Counted from the stretch's first letter, positions 37,587 to 46,269 are shown. The stretch: 58,980 nucleotides of DNA from an uncultured Lachnospiraceae bacterium (GCA_902781655.1 CACZJZ010000016.1:1-58980), one strand, 5' to 3'. The notes: generated by a model not told the origin, from the sequence alone. A program made the numbers and translations.

Positions 37587-40028
37587 ATGAAGAAATGGAC
37601 TAGAGCACTGTATCAGCCGAATCTGCCGCTGTACGGCAGCACCCGGGTCACCTGCAGCACGGAGCACATTGCGGTCTCCAAAACGGCCGCCCGTGAGGGT
37701 ATGGTGCTTCTCAAGAATGAGAATCATGTGCTTCCGCTCACGGCAGGAAGCCGCATTGCCCTGTTTGGCAAGGGTACCTTCGATTATGTGAAGGGCGGCG
37801 GCGGTTCCGGCGATGTCACGGTACCGTACATCAAAAATCTCTATGACGGTTTCCTGGAGCATCCTGATCTTGTCTCTGTCGATCCCGGCACAGCGGAGTA
37901 CTACCGCAGCTATGTGACCAGGCAGTATGCAGAGGGCGGCGTGCCCGGCATGATCGCGGAGCCGGAGCTTCCGGAAGATCTTGTCAGGACGGCTTCCTCC
38001 ACCTGCGATACGGCCATCATTTCCATCAGCCGTTTTTCTGGTGAAGGCTGGGATCGCAAATCGGAATTCGGTTCTCCGGAGCTCGGTCCCTGTGACGACA
38101 CGAGGCTCATCGGCGTTCTGAACAAGCTGTTCCAGCACAGTGACTTCTACCTCTCAGACGCAGAAAAGGCGATGGTGCGGAAGGTAACCGCTGCGTTCCG
38201 TCGCGTGGTTGTCGTCATGAATGTCGGCGGGATGGTCGCCACGGACTGGTGCGCAGACGACCCTGCGATCTCGTCCGTACTCATGGCCTGGCAGGGAGGC
38301 ATGGAGGGAGGCCCCGCCGCTGCGGAGCTGCTGCTCGGTCTCGACACTCCTTCCGGCAAGCTGTCCGATACTTTTGCCAGACGCCTCGAGGACTATCCGG
38401 GCTCCGCGGGATTCCATGAATCCACAACACACGTGGATTACACGGAGGACATCTACGTAGGGTACCGCTATTTTGAAACAATTCCGGGCGCAAAGGAGAA
38501 GGTTGTCTATCCGTTCGGCTATGGTCTCTCCTACACGTCGTTTTCTCTGACCGGCGCAAGGGGCGAACTGATGGCGGATACGGATCAGATCGCTGACGGG
38601 CAGGTTTGTGTCACTGTTCTGGTCACAAACACCGGAAGCCGCGCGGGACGCGAAGTGATCGAACTCTATTGTGCCGCGCCGCAGGGTCTTCTCGGAAAGC
38701 CCGCGCGCCAGCTCTGCGCCTACCACAAGACAAGGAAGCTGCAGCCGGGAGAATCTGAGCTTGTCACACTCACGGTTCCGGTGAAGAATCTCGCGAGCTA
38801 CGATGACCTCGGCCACGTGCAGAAATCCGCGTGGATACTGGAGAAGGGAACCTACCGCTTCTATCTCGGCACGGATGTCCGCTCCGCCTCCCCGCTGAGC
38901 GATTTTCTTGTGCTTAAGGAGAATGTCGTCGCGGAGCAGCTTACGAGCCGTATGGCTCCGACCCAGCTGGCACACCGTCTTCTGGCGGATGGAAGCTATG
39001 AAGATCTTCCTCAGAGCACGCCGAATGATCCGAATGAGAACAAACTGGGCCGCCTGCCCTATGAGCTGATGGACGGCTATGAGCCGGAGACGAGGTACCT
39101 GCCGCACGGCTTCACCTCCTGGGCTCCCGGGGCAAAACATGACCTTCCGAAGCTCATCGACGTGGCGGAGGGCCGCATGACCCTTGACGATTTTATCGGG
39201 AAGCTTCCGGATGCGACGCTTGCCTCTCTCATCGGAGGCCAGCCCAACCGCGGGGTCTCCAACACCTACGCTTACGGGGATCAGCCCGAATATGGCATTC
39301 CCAGTATCACAACTGCGGACGGTCCTGCAGGTCTGCGCCTTCTCCCGGAGGTGGAAGTAAAGACCACAGCCTTCCCCTGCGCGACGCTCCTCTCCTGCAC
39401 CTGGGATCCGGAGATCACTTACGCGGTAGGCAGGGCTGGCGGCGAAGAGGTGAAGGAGAACAATATCGGCGCCTGGCTCACCCCTGCCGTCAATATTCAC
39501 CGGAGTCCTCTGTGCGGCCGCAATTTTGAATATTACTCTGAGGATCCGTTCCTCGCCGGCAAACAGGCAGCCGGGATGGTCCGCGGCATCCAGAGCAACC
39601 ATATCGCCGCAACCGTCAAGCATTTTGCCCTGAACGACAAGGAGACAAACCGCAAGGATTCTGATTCCCGCGCCTCCGAGCGCGCGATCCGCGAGATTTA
39701 CCTGAAGCAGTTCGAGATCATTGTGAAGGATGCGCACCCCTGGAGCATCATGTCGAGCTACAACATCATCAACGGCCACCGCGCCTCCGAGGACAGCGAT
39801 CTGCTGACCGGAATCCTGCGTGAGGAATGGGGCTGGGACGGCATGGTCACCACGGACTGGTGGACCTACGGCGAGCATTACAAGGAAGTTGCCGCCGGAA
39901 ACGACATGAAGATGGGAACAGGGTATGCCGACCGGATTCTGACCGCACTGGAAAAGGGCTATATCACACGTGATGTGCTGGAAACCGCCGCACGTCACAT
40001 ACTGACTCTGATCCTGCGCGTCGACTGA
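37587..40028 (+). CDS. Glycoside hydrolase family 3 beta-glycosidase with swapped domain order
   Basis: The 813-residue enzyme carries the two GH3 domains in reverse of the common order. The (alpha/beta)6 domain comes first (about residues 35-300: REGMVLLKNENHVLPL, VTVPYIKNLYDGF), then a fibronectin III-like domain (about 320-430: YPFGYGLSYTSF, VTNTGSRAGREVIELY), then the (beta/alpha)8 domain (about 530-810: TADGPAGLRL, NIHRSPLCGRNFEYYSEDP, ATVKHFALNDKETNRKD). The nucleophile is the Asp of GMVTTDWW. No signal peptide, so it is cytoplasmic and probably hydrolyses imported beta-glucosides or other short oligosaccharides. AAGGAGGGTAATTTTTCG precedes the ATG. A TATACT at 37522-37527 may be its -10. 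Confidence 0.92.
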   Translation: MKKWTRALYQPNLPLYGSTRVTCSTEHIAVSKTAAREGMVLLKNENHVLPLTAGSRIALFGKGTFDYVKGGGGSGDVTVPYIKNLYDGFLEHPDLVSVDPGTAEYYRSYVTRQYAEGGVPGMIAEPELPEDLVRTASSTCDTAIISISRFSGEGWDRKSEFGSPELGPCDDTRLIGVLNKLFQHSDFYLSDAEKAMVRKVTAAFRRVVVVMNVGGMVATDWCADDPAISSVLMAWQGGMEGGPAAAELLLGLDTPSGKLSDTFARRLEDYPGSAGFHESTTHVDYTEDIYVGYRYFETIPGAKEKVVYPFGYGLSYTSFSLTGARGELMADTDQIADGQVCVTVLVTNTGSRAGREVIELYCAAPQGLLGKPARQLCAYHKTRKLQPGESELVTLTVPVKNLASYDDLGHVQKSAWILEKGTYRFYLGTDVRSASPLSDFLVLKENVVAEQLTSRMAPTQLAHRLLADGSYEDLPQSTPNDPNENKLGRLPYELMDGYEPETRYLPHGFTSWAPGAKHDLPKLIDVAEGRMTLDDFIGKLPDATLASLIGGQPNRGVSNTYAYGDQPEYGIPSITTADGPAGLRLLPEVEVKTTAFPCATLLSCTWDPEITYAVGRAGGEEVKENNIGAWLTPAVNIHRSPLCGRNFEYYSEDPFLAGKQAAGMVRGIQSNHIAATVKHFALNDKETNRKDSDSRASERAIREIYLKQFEIIVKDAHPWSIMSSYNIINGHRASEDSDLLTGILREEWGWDGMVTTDWWTYGEHYKEVAAGNDMKMGTGYADRILTALEKGYITRDVLETAARHILTLILRVD

Positions 40029-40108
40029 AATAGTATTTGTATAACCAGATTTCGGAGATCATTCGGCGCGCAGAATCGCCTCGAAGAAACGTGCCAGAGG
40101 AAGCACTT

Positions 40109-41764
40109 ATGAGCGAAAACGGAAATAACAACGACAACATGCAGAATCAGAATTCGCAGGATGAAACGCAGCACAGAAACGCCCGGATGGAATACTGTGC
40201 CATTTGTCACCGGTCGTCCGCAGATGCGGGTCCGATGGTTCATATGCCGAACGGGATGCCGGTCTGCAGCGACTGCATGCAGAAAATGATGAATATGGCG
40301 GCGTCTTTTGACTACAGCCGTCTGCTGTCTGATCCATCCGCCATGCAGGAGTTCAATAACATGATGCTCCGGACGATCGGCGGACTGACAGGACAGAATC
40401 CCGGAAACGCGGAAAGTTCCACGGAGAAGAACGGCAGCGGAACTGCCGCACCGGAAGAAACAGCGGACGGCGAAGATGGCCAGGATGACGGACAGCACGA
40501 CAAGAAGGAGGACGGAAAGGGTTCGAAGGGTCCTTCCATCAGCTTCCTCAACCTTGGCGACCTGTTCGGCGGAATGGGCGGCCCACAGCAGCGGCCGAAA
40601 ACACACCGCCGCACACGCAGAACGAAGCCCATCTTCTCCATCGACAACATGCCGGCGCCGCATATTTTGAAAGCGAAGCTCGACGAATATGTCGTGGGAC
40701 AGGACGAGGCGAAGAAGGTTCTCTCCGTTGCGGTGTACAACCACTACAAGCGGGTGAAGACCGGCCACATGGACGACATCGACATTGAGAAATCGAACAT
40801 CCTCATGATCGGTCCCACCGGCTGCGGCAAGACATATCTGGTCAGGACACTGGCGGAGCTGCTGGACGTGCCGCTGGCGATCACGGACGCCACCTCCCTC
40901 ACCGAGGCCGGATACATCGGCGATGATATCGAGAGCGTGATTTCCAAGCTGCTCGATGCGGCGGACAACGATATTGAGCGCACGCAAAAAGGCATCGTGT
41001 TTATCGATGAGATTGACAAGATCGCGAAGAAGAGCACGACCACCAGCCGCGACGTGAACGGCGAATCCGTGCAGCAGGGAATGCTCAAGCTCCTCGAGGG
41101 CGCCGAGGTGGAGGTGCCGGTCGGCGCGAGCAGCAAGAATGCGATGGTACCGATGCAGCTCATTGATACGCGGAATATCCTGTTCATCTGCGGAGGCGCC
41201 TTTCCGACACTGCCGGATATCATCAAGGACCGGCTGACGAAGCAGTCGGGCTTCGGCTACAACGCGGAACTCAAGGACCGCTATGACGATGACAAGAATA
41301 TTTTATCCCATGTGACGACGGAGGACCTGCGCAAATTTGGCTTCATCCCGGAATTCATCGGCCGTCTGCCGATCATCTGCACCCTGCAGGGACTGTCCCG
41401 GGACGCTATGGTCAAAATTCTGACCGAGCCGAAAAACGCAATTTTGAAGCAGTACCAGAAGCTCCTCGCGATCGACGGTGTCGATCTGGAGTTTGACCAG
41501 GGTGCGGTCGAGGCGATTGCGGAACAGGCGATGAAGAGGGAAACCGGCGCCCGCGCGCTGCGCTCCATCATAGAGGAATACATGCTCGACATCATGTATG
41601 AGGTGCCGAAGGATCCGCAGATCGGCAAAATCACCATCACCAGAGATTACATTGAACGGAGAGGTGTTCCGATCATTGAGCTGAAAAGTACGGAGACGCC
41701 GGCGATACCGGCCGAGACCTCGTCTGCCGCGCCGACAGAGACACCTGAATCGCAGACGGTATAA
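40109..41764 (+). CDS. ClpX-like AAA+ unfoldase (divergent paralogue)
   Basis: A 551-residue relative of ClpX. The N-terminal zinc domain has CAIC and CSDC pairs 19 residues apart (about residues 30-56). A linker of about 120 residues, rich in Gly, Glu, Asp and Lys, replaces the short one of ClpX. The AAA+ part has Walker A GPTGCGKT, pore loop GYIGDD (GYVG in ClpX), Walker B GIVFIDEIDKIA, Arg finger region IPEFIGRLP and sensor 2 GARALRS. The ClpP-docking tripeptide (Ile-Gly-Phe in ClpX) is Ser-Gly-Phe here. ATG at 40109 follows AGAGGAAGCACTT. No clpP or tig gene is adjacent, unlike standard clpX; the next gene is LspA-like. Confidence 0.9.
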   Translation: MSENGNNNDNMQNQNSQDETQHRNARMEYCAICHRSSADAGPMVHMPNGMPVCSDCMQKMMNMAASFDYSRLLSDPSAMQEFNNMMLRTIGGLTGQNPGNAESSTEKNGSGTAAPEETADGEDGQDDGQHDKKEDGKGSKGPSISFLNLGDLFGGMGGPQQRPKTHRRTRRTKPIFSIDNMPAPHILKAKLDEYVVGQDEAKKVLSVAVYNHYKRVKTGHMDDIDIEKSNILMIGPTGCGKTYLVRTLAELLDVPLAITDATSLTEAGYIGDDIESVISKLLDAADNDIERTQKGIVFIDEIDKIAKKSTTTSRDVNGESVQQGMLKLLEGAEVEVPVGASSKNAMVPMQLIDTRNILFICGGAFPTLPDIIKDRLTKQSGFGYNAELKDRYDDDKNILSHVTTEDLRKFGFIPEFIGRLPIICTLQGLSRDAMVKILTEPKNAILKQYQKLLAIDGVDLEFDQGAVEAIAEQAMKRETGARALRSIIEEYMLDIMYEVPKDPQIGKITITRDYIERRGVPIIELKSTETPAIPAETSSAAPTETPESQTV

Positions 41765-41781
41765 GTTTGAGGATTTTATTG

Positions 41782-42324
41782 ATGAAAAGAACAACACGTT
41801 ACCTGCTCGGCGCAGCGCTGGCAGGCGGAGTATTCGCGGCGGACCGCATCGCGAAGTCTGCGGTGAAGAAACATGTGCCAGAGGGGAAGAAGATGCTTCT
41901 CTCCCCGAAGACAGGCCGGCTCGTAGAAATCAATCACGTGAGAAACTATGGGATGGCCCGGAACGCTGGCGAATCCGATCCGGCGGCGGTGCGGAAGCTC
42001 ACGTCGGTGTTGACCGCCGGTGCGGGTGCACTGTTCGCAGCAAAACCCGGCCCTTCCACCGGCCTGCTGCTCGGCGGCGCCGCAGGCAATCTCCTCGACC
42101 GATGGCATGACGGCTATGTGACGGATTATCTCAGCTTTGATCTCGGAGATCCCGACTTAAAGGATCTCTCCTTTAACCTGGCTGATTTCGGAATCTTTGC
42201 GGGCGCGGGCGGGCTGACCGCCGGCGCCGCGCTGTCCGATCTCCCAAAGCGCCCATCACGCCGTAATCACCGTTCCCACAGAACCCTCAAGGGCTTCGCC
42301 GACCTTCTCCAGCGACGTGATTAA
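41782..42324 (+). CDS. Signal peptidase II (LspA)-like membrane protein
   Basis: The 180-residue protein keeps the LspA landmarks: an early helix ending AADRIAKSAVK, VRNYGMARNAG near the VRNxGAAF block, and both catalytic aspartates in GNLLDRWHDGYVTDYLSF, followed by FNLADFGIFAGAG. LspA removes lipoprotein signal peptides at the outer face of the membrane. The helices are short and Ala/Gly-rich, so it may be a divergent paralogue rather than the housekeeping enzyme. GAGGATTTTATTG precedes the ATG at 41782. It follows the ClpX-like gene by 17 bases and its last 69 bases overlap the 3' end of the carbamate kinase gene on the other strand. Confidence 0.75.
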   Translation: MKRTTRYLLGAALAGGVFAADRIAKSAVKKHVPEGKKMLLSPKTGRLVEINHVRNYGMARNAGESDPAAVRKLTSVLTAGAGALFAAKPGPSTGLLLGGAAGNLLDRWHDGYVTDYLSFDLGDPDLKDLSFNLADFGIFAGAGGLTAGAALSDLPKRPSRRNHRSHRTLKGFADLLQRRD

Positions 42325-43194
42325 CACGCGTCCTCCCGGGACAGCCTTCAAATACTGCACCGCCGCCTCAATCTTCGGGCGCATATCCGTGGCGCCGAAT
42401 TCCCCGGCGTCGATCAGATCCTGTGCCTCTTTCACGCTCATCCGGCGGACAGGCTGCTGGTTTGCTGAACCAAATCCGGTATAGACACAGGGGACAGAGG
42501 TCAGAATCATCAGCTCGTCCGCACCAAGGTCCGCTGACAGTTTTCCGGCAATCGCATCCTTCTCGATCACGGCAGATGCGCCGCGCAGGGCGTTATCCTG
42601 CACGATGACAGGAATGCCGCCACCGCCGCATGCGATGACAACCTGTCCGAGATCAGCGAGGGCGCGGATCGAATCAATCTCCAGGATCTCCAGCGGCTTC
42701 GGTGCCGCCACGACGCGGAGCCATCCCTTGCCGGGTTCCTCCACGACAAAATTACCTTTCTTGATTTCATTATCCGCATCTTCTCTGGACATGTAGCGCC
42801 CAATCTTCTTGGTCGGGTTATAGAACGCCTCATCGTACGGGTCTACGGACACCTGTGTGAGTATCGTGCTGACGACCGTGGCACTGCCTCTGGCAAGCAG
42901 CTCAGCGCGCAGTGAATTCTGCAGATCAAATCCGACATAGCCCTGGCTCATGGCATTGCAGACACACATCGGAGCCGGCGTGTAATCGATATACACCCGG
43001 TGCAGCTCCGTCATAGCCTTGTGAATCATGGAAACCTGCGGCCCGTTGCTGTGCGTGATCGTCAGCTGATAGCCGGCCTCCACCAGATCAGCCAGTGCAC
43101 GGGATGTCTGCTTCATGGCATCCTTCTGTAATTTTGTTGTGACTCCGAGCGCGCTGTGGCCGAGCGCCACGACAACCTTTTTCTTCGCTTCCAT
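42256..43194 (-). CDS. arcC: Carbamate kinase
   Basis: This enzyme makes ATP from carbamoyl phosphate and ADP in fermentative arginine, agmatine or purine-derived pathways. The 312 residues show VVALGHSALG, THSNGPQVSMI, GFDLQNSLRAEL, the catalytic ACGGGGIPVIV, and EKDAIAGKLSADLGADELMI with the ATP-binding region. AGGAGGATTACCCC precedes the ATG. No arcA or arcB is nearby, so the source of carbamoyl phosphate is unknown. A TATACT on the minus strand (complement of 43217-43222) may be the -10 element of its promoter. Confidence 0.95.
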   Translation of the reverse strand: MEAKKKVVVALGHSALGVTTKLQKDAMKQTSRALADLVEAGYQLTITHSNGPQVSMIHKAMTELHRVYIDYTPAPMCVCNAMSQGYVGFDLQNSLRAELLARGSATVVSTILTQVSVDPYDEAFYNPTKKIGRYMSREDADNEIKKGNFVVEEPGKGWLRVVAAPKPLEILEIDSIRALADLGQVVIACGGGGIPVIVQDNALRGASAVIEKDAIAGKLSADLGADELMILTSVPCVYTGFGSANQQPVRRMSVKEAQDLIDAGEFGATDMRPKIEAAVQYLKAVPGGRVLITSLEKVGEALEGSVGTVITA

Positions 43195-43316
43195 GGGGTA
43201 ATCCTCCTCGGCTCCCAGTATAGCAAAGTTTAGTATGAGGAAACATGGGAAATTTGCGTTCCCGATATCCCACTTTCATGCTGACACCGGTTCCGCCTCC
43301 TCCGGACATACAAACA

Positions 43317-43353
43317 GCTCCCCGTGCCGGATATTTTCCGCTGCACAGGGAGC
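43317..43353 (-). terminator. Hairpin after htrA, probable terminator
   Basis: GCTCCC-x-GTGC pairs with GCAC-x-GGGAGC around an inner short stem (CGGA/TCCG). On the minus strand it is followed by TGTTTGT, a weak T tract. It lies about 80 bases after the htrA stop and near the divergent arcC start. Confidence 0.5.
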
Positions 43354-43434
43354 CTTCCTTTGTTTGAATTTGATACGCTCTGAACCAGCACCTGCGTTTG
43401 ACCTTTGTGCTTCGGTGTTACGTTCCGCTTTCTC

Positions 43435-45210
43435 TCAGTTTCCGCTGTTTCCGAAGAAGTACTCGAACGGATTCACCGCGCTTCCTCCATCGGAATTTCC
43501 TCCCATCTGCGGAGTAACAGCGGAGCCACGGCCGGAACCGCTGCCGGAACCGCTTTCATCTTCCGTGCTGTCATCCTCAATCGTCGCCTTCATCCCGAGC
43601 TTCACCTTGACGGTCTGCTCCTTATAGCTGCCATTCCCGGCTGCCCGCTGTACCGTCAGAGTTACCTCTGTGCCTGCCTGATAGTAGGCAAGCTGCTTCT
43701 GGAGCTCGTCCATACTGCTGACCGTGGAGCTGTCAATTGCCGTGATAATATCGCCCTTCTGCAGATCCGAGTCTGCTGCACCGCCACCGTCGATGATCTC
43801 GGCGACATACACACCCTGCGGCATATCGTAGGCACTCGCGATCTGCTGCGTGACAGAAACACCGCGGATGCCGAGATAGCCCTGTTTGTCCGCATCAACC
43901 CTGGTCTTTGTCTCCTGATTCATCAGATTCTCAATGATCGGGATGGCACGGCTGATCGGAATCGCGTAGCCGATTCCCTCGACCTCGGTCGCACCGATTT
44001 TACTGGAGTTGATGCCAATGACCTCGCCCCTGCTGTTCAGCAGAGCGCCGCCGGAGTTACCGGGATTGATCGCCGCATCGGTCTGGATGAAGGTATTGGT
44101 ATTGCCGTTGCTGTCCGTCACCTCGCGGTTCAGCGCGCTGATGACGCCGGTCGTGACTGACTGCCCGTACCCGAGCGCGTTGCCGATCGCGATGGCAGGC
44201 TCGCCGACCTTCAGATCGTCCGAATTCCCGAGCGTCGCCACCTTGATTTTGCTCATAGTATCGTCACTGATATCTGAGAGCTTCACCGCAATCACAGCCA
44301 GATCATTGGAAGAATCCGTACCCTTGAGGTTCGCGGTCGCCGTTTTGTCATCAATGAATTGCACACTCAGTTCATCCGTATCTGCTACCACGTGATTATT
44401 GGTCACAACCAGCAGCTCATCGTCCGTCTTGGAAATGATGATGCCGGATCCTGCCGCCTCCTCCTGCTGGCTGTACTCCTGTCCGAAGAAATTTCCAGTC
44501 TCCGTGAATTTGTTGTACACCGCCACAATGGAAGGCATGACCTCAGAGACCATATTGGACACATCCGTCACCGTCGCCGCGTTGTCATCCGCAGTCTGCA
44601 GGGTCGCGTTTGTGCCGGACGAGGATTTCTCCGTGCTGGAGCTGGTCTGCGCACTGGAGCTGTTCTCCGCCGCGCTCTGATCGTTCTGCCCGGAAGCGCT
44701 GCCGGCATCTCCGCTCTCCGCCTTCTGCAGCGTCGCCGAATCCGAAGTACTCTCAGAGGAGGACTCCACCGCGTTTTTTACCCCATAGGTGGCAAACCCG
44801 GCGCCGACGCCGACTGCCGCGCAGAGGGCAATCGCCAGAATTGTCCGGCCGACGCCGCCGCGCTTCTTCCCGTTCTCATGGTTCTTGCGGTGACGGCCTC
44901 CGCGGTCATTTCCACCCGCCGCGCCGTAATTCGGAGTCGGGTTGGAGCCGTAGGCGCTGCTGTAAGGGTTACTGTATCCCTGTCCGCCGTTCTGGTAAGA
45001 CCCGCCGTTCTGATATCCGCCGTTGTTCTGCCATGCACCGTTCTGCGGACCGCTGCTCTGACCGCCGGACGGCTGGCCATACATGCCTCCCATTCCCTGC
45101 CCGTTTCCGGAGCCGGTCTCCGGATGATATGCATTGGCACTGTTGTTGCCGCTTGTTCCGGCATTCACGCTGCTGTCAGCCGGTGCTTCGTACGTTTGCT
45201 CCGTATGCAC
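43435..45210 (-). CDS. htrA: HtrA/DegP-like membrane-anchored serine protease
   Basis: The 591-residue protein begins with a long disordered Gly/Asn/Gln/Ser-rich cytoplasmic region, then one membrane helix (about residues 120-142, GRTILAIALCAAVGVGAGFA), a Ser-rich spacer, a trypsin-like domain and a PDZ domain (about 455-545). The triad is His in TNNHVV, Asp in SSNDLAVI and Ser in NPGNSGGALL. It handles misfolded proteins outside the membrane. The frame starts with GTG at 45210 with weak spacing; a well-placed ATG at 45238 (after AAGGAAGTACCAGT) is in another frame and stops after 20 codons. A one-base shift would join them, so the true start may be upstream. Confidence 0.92.
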   Translation of the reverse strand: MHTEQTYEAPADSSVNAGTSGNNSANAYHPETGSGNGQGMGGMYGQPSGGQSSGPQNGAWQNNGGYQNGGSYQNGGQGYSNPYSSAYGSNPTPNYGAAGGNDRGGRHRKNHENGKKRGGVGRTILAIALCAAVGVGAGFATYGVKNAVESSSESTSDSATLQKAESGDAGSASGQNDQSAAENSSSAQTSSSTEKSSSGTNATLQTADDNAATVTDVSNMVSEVMPSIVAVYNKFTETGNFFGQEYSQQEEAAGSGIIISKTDDELLVVTNNHVVADTDELSVQFIDDKTATANLKGTDSSNDLAVIAVKLSDISDDTMSKIKVATLGNSDDLKVGEPAIAIGNALGYGQSVTTGVISALNREVTDSNGNTNTFIQTDAAINPGNSGGALLNSRGEVIGINSSKIGATEVEGIGYAIPISRAIPIIENLMNQETKTRVDADKQGYLGIRGVSVTQQIASAYDMPQGVYVAEIIDGGGAADSDLQKGDIITAIDSSTVSSMDELQKQLAYYQAGTEVTLTVQRAAGNGSYKEQTVKVKLGMKATIEDDSTEDESGSGSGSGRGSAVTPQMGGNSDGGSAVNPFEYFFGNSGN

Positions 45211-45490
45211 AATTCCTGTTGTCTCTTTCGTCGCTCATACTGGTACTTCCTTTCCTGAATCGAATATGCTTAGTCTGCTGCAGCCAGCGGGAACTCTGTC
45301 CTTCTGCAGATTCCCTTCTTCCTTCTCCGCATGAAACCGGATCCGGCTGCTGTTCACAGGGAAGCGCTTTCCTTCTTCAGGCCGCCGCCTGTGCTGCTCT
45401 CTTTCCTTTGTTACAAGATGCAGTATAGGGGGCAATTGTGAACGAAATGTGATAAGAAAATGTGAAATGTGTGATTTATCAGCGCGGAAT

Positions 45491-45519
45491 TTGTCACTAT
45501 TTCCGACTGTATGTATACA
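45491..45519 (+). promoter_or_regulatory. Possible promoter for the small HTH gene
   Basis: TTGTCA (45491-45496), 17 bases, TATACA (45514-45519), with TACAAT shifted by two bases. It lies in the 483-base region between htrA (minus) and the gene at 45694 (plus). The rest of that region shows AT-rich sequence with repeated GTGAAATGTG-like words and, on the minus strand, TATACT (complement of about 45422-45427) that may serve htrA. Confidence 0.45.
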
Positions 45520-45693
45520 ATATTTTGTGCTAGGATTAACACCGTTGTACAGATCATGTGGATTCGCAGCAGATTTCCTGTGCGGCACGCTGTGCTTGAA
45601 CAGGAAGTGCGGCACAATGCCCGGAGAGCGGATCATCCGGCGCCCTGCGGCCAGGAGAGGCGTGCGGACAGGTAAGAGTCAGGGGAGGGTCTT

Positions 45694-45843
45694 ATGTCAG
45701 AAGAAGCAGCAAAACTAGATATGGATCAGCGCAATACCATCATCCAGCTCATCCGGCGGGGGGAACCGGTTGAGCGTATCGCGGGGATCTGCCATGTCTC
45801 CCCAGCCGTGATCGAGCGGATACTGGATCAGCTCTGCGCCTGA
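45694..45843 (+). CDS. Small helix-turn-helix protein (49 residues)
   Basis: A short frame reading MSEEAAKLDMDQRNTIIQLI and ending ILDQLCA. The pattern IIQLIRRGEPVERIAGICHV then SPAVIERILDQL fits a helix-turn-helix of the kind seen at the ends of resolvases and small regulators. The ribosome-binding site AGGGGAGGGTCTT is very strong, which supports real translation despite the small size. It has no close neighbour on the same strand; a perfect 12-base hairpin (45944-45983) lies 100 bases downstream. I do not recognise a named family. Confidence 0.6.
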   Translation: MSEEAAKLDMDQRNTIIQLIRRGEPVERIAGICHVSPAVIERILDQLCA

Positions 45844-45943
45844 GCGCACATTTCCATGAGAAATGTCTGTATATTCCGTATAGAGCTTAAGCAAATGGCG
45901 GTGTGCATAAACATGCACCCGCAGGAAAATGGGTCTCAATCAT

Positions 45944-45983
45944 ACAGTGAGGTGCTTCGGGAAAGTCCGGGGCACCTCACTGT
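45944..45983. terminator. Perfect hairpin between the small HTH gene and the HicB-like gene
   Basis: ACAGTGAGGTGC (45944-45955) pairs exactly with GCACCTCACTGT (45972-45983). It lies between convergent genes, where a bidirectional terminator is expected, but neither side carries a T tract longer than two or three bases. Termination is therefore only a suggestion. Confidence 0.5.
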
Positions 45984-45993
45984 TCACTTCTCT

Positions 45994-46269
45994 CTATTCT
46001 TCCCAGCCTTCCATCAGCTTGATGATGGCGCCGATACTTCGCACCTCTTCTCCGGGCCGGAGTCTCACCTCGTCCGGCTGCGTGACCTTCGGCAAATCCT
46101 CTTCCTCGCTGAGACGTGCCATGATCCACGCCCGTTCCGAGTCGATGGCGTCATCGATGCAAGCATCCAGCGTATCACCGTCCCCATAGCATCCATCCAG
46201 ATCAACAAAGTCGCAGTGCCAGCTACCCTCCGCCGTTTTTCGAAAAACAGCGGGATATGTGATCATCAT
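45994..46269 (-). CDS. Orphan HicB-like antitoxin-fold protein
   Basis: The 91 residues start MMITYPAVFRKTAEGSWHCD and continue FVDLDGCYGDGDTLDACIDD, which is the HicB-type ferredoxin-like fold (YPAVF...FPDLPGC.T.GDTLEEA in the family). The C-terminal half lacks an evident ribbon-helix-helix DNA-binding domain. GGGAGGAAGTGAGCGA precedes the ATG. No HicA toxin gene is found beside it, so it is an orphan or has another role. Confidence 0.7.
   Translation of the reverse strand: MMITYPAVFRKTAEGSWHCDFVDLDGCYGDGDTLDACIDDAIDSERAWIMARLSEEEDLPKVTQPDEVRLRPGEEVRSIGAIIKLMEGWEE

Noticed and set aside
38154-39998. A 614-codon open frame on the minus strand opposite the GH3 gene
   Set aside because: Shadow of the GH3 gene; composition rich in Arg, His and Gly, with no domain.
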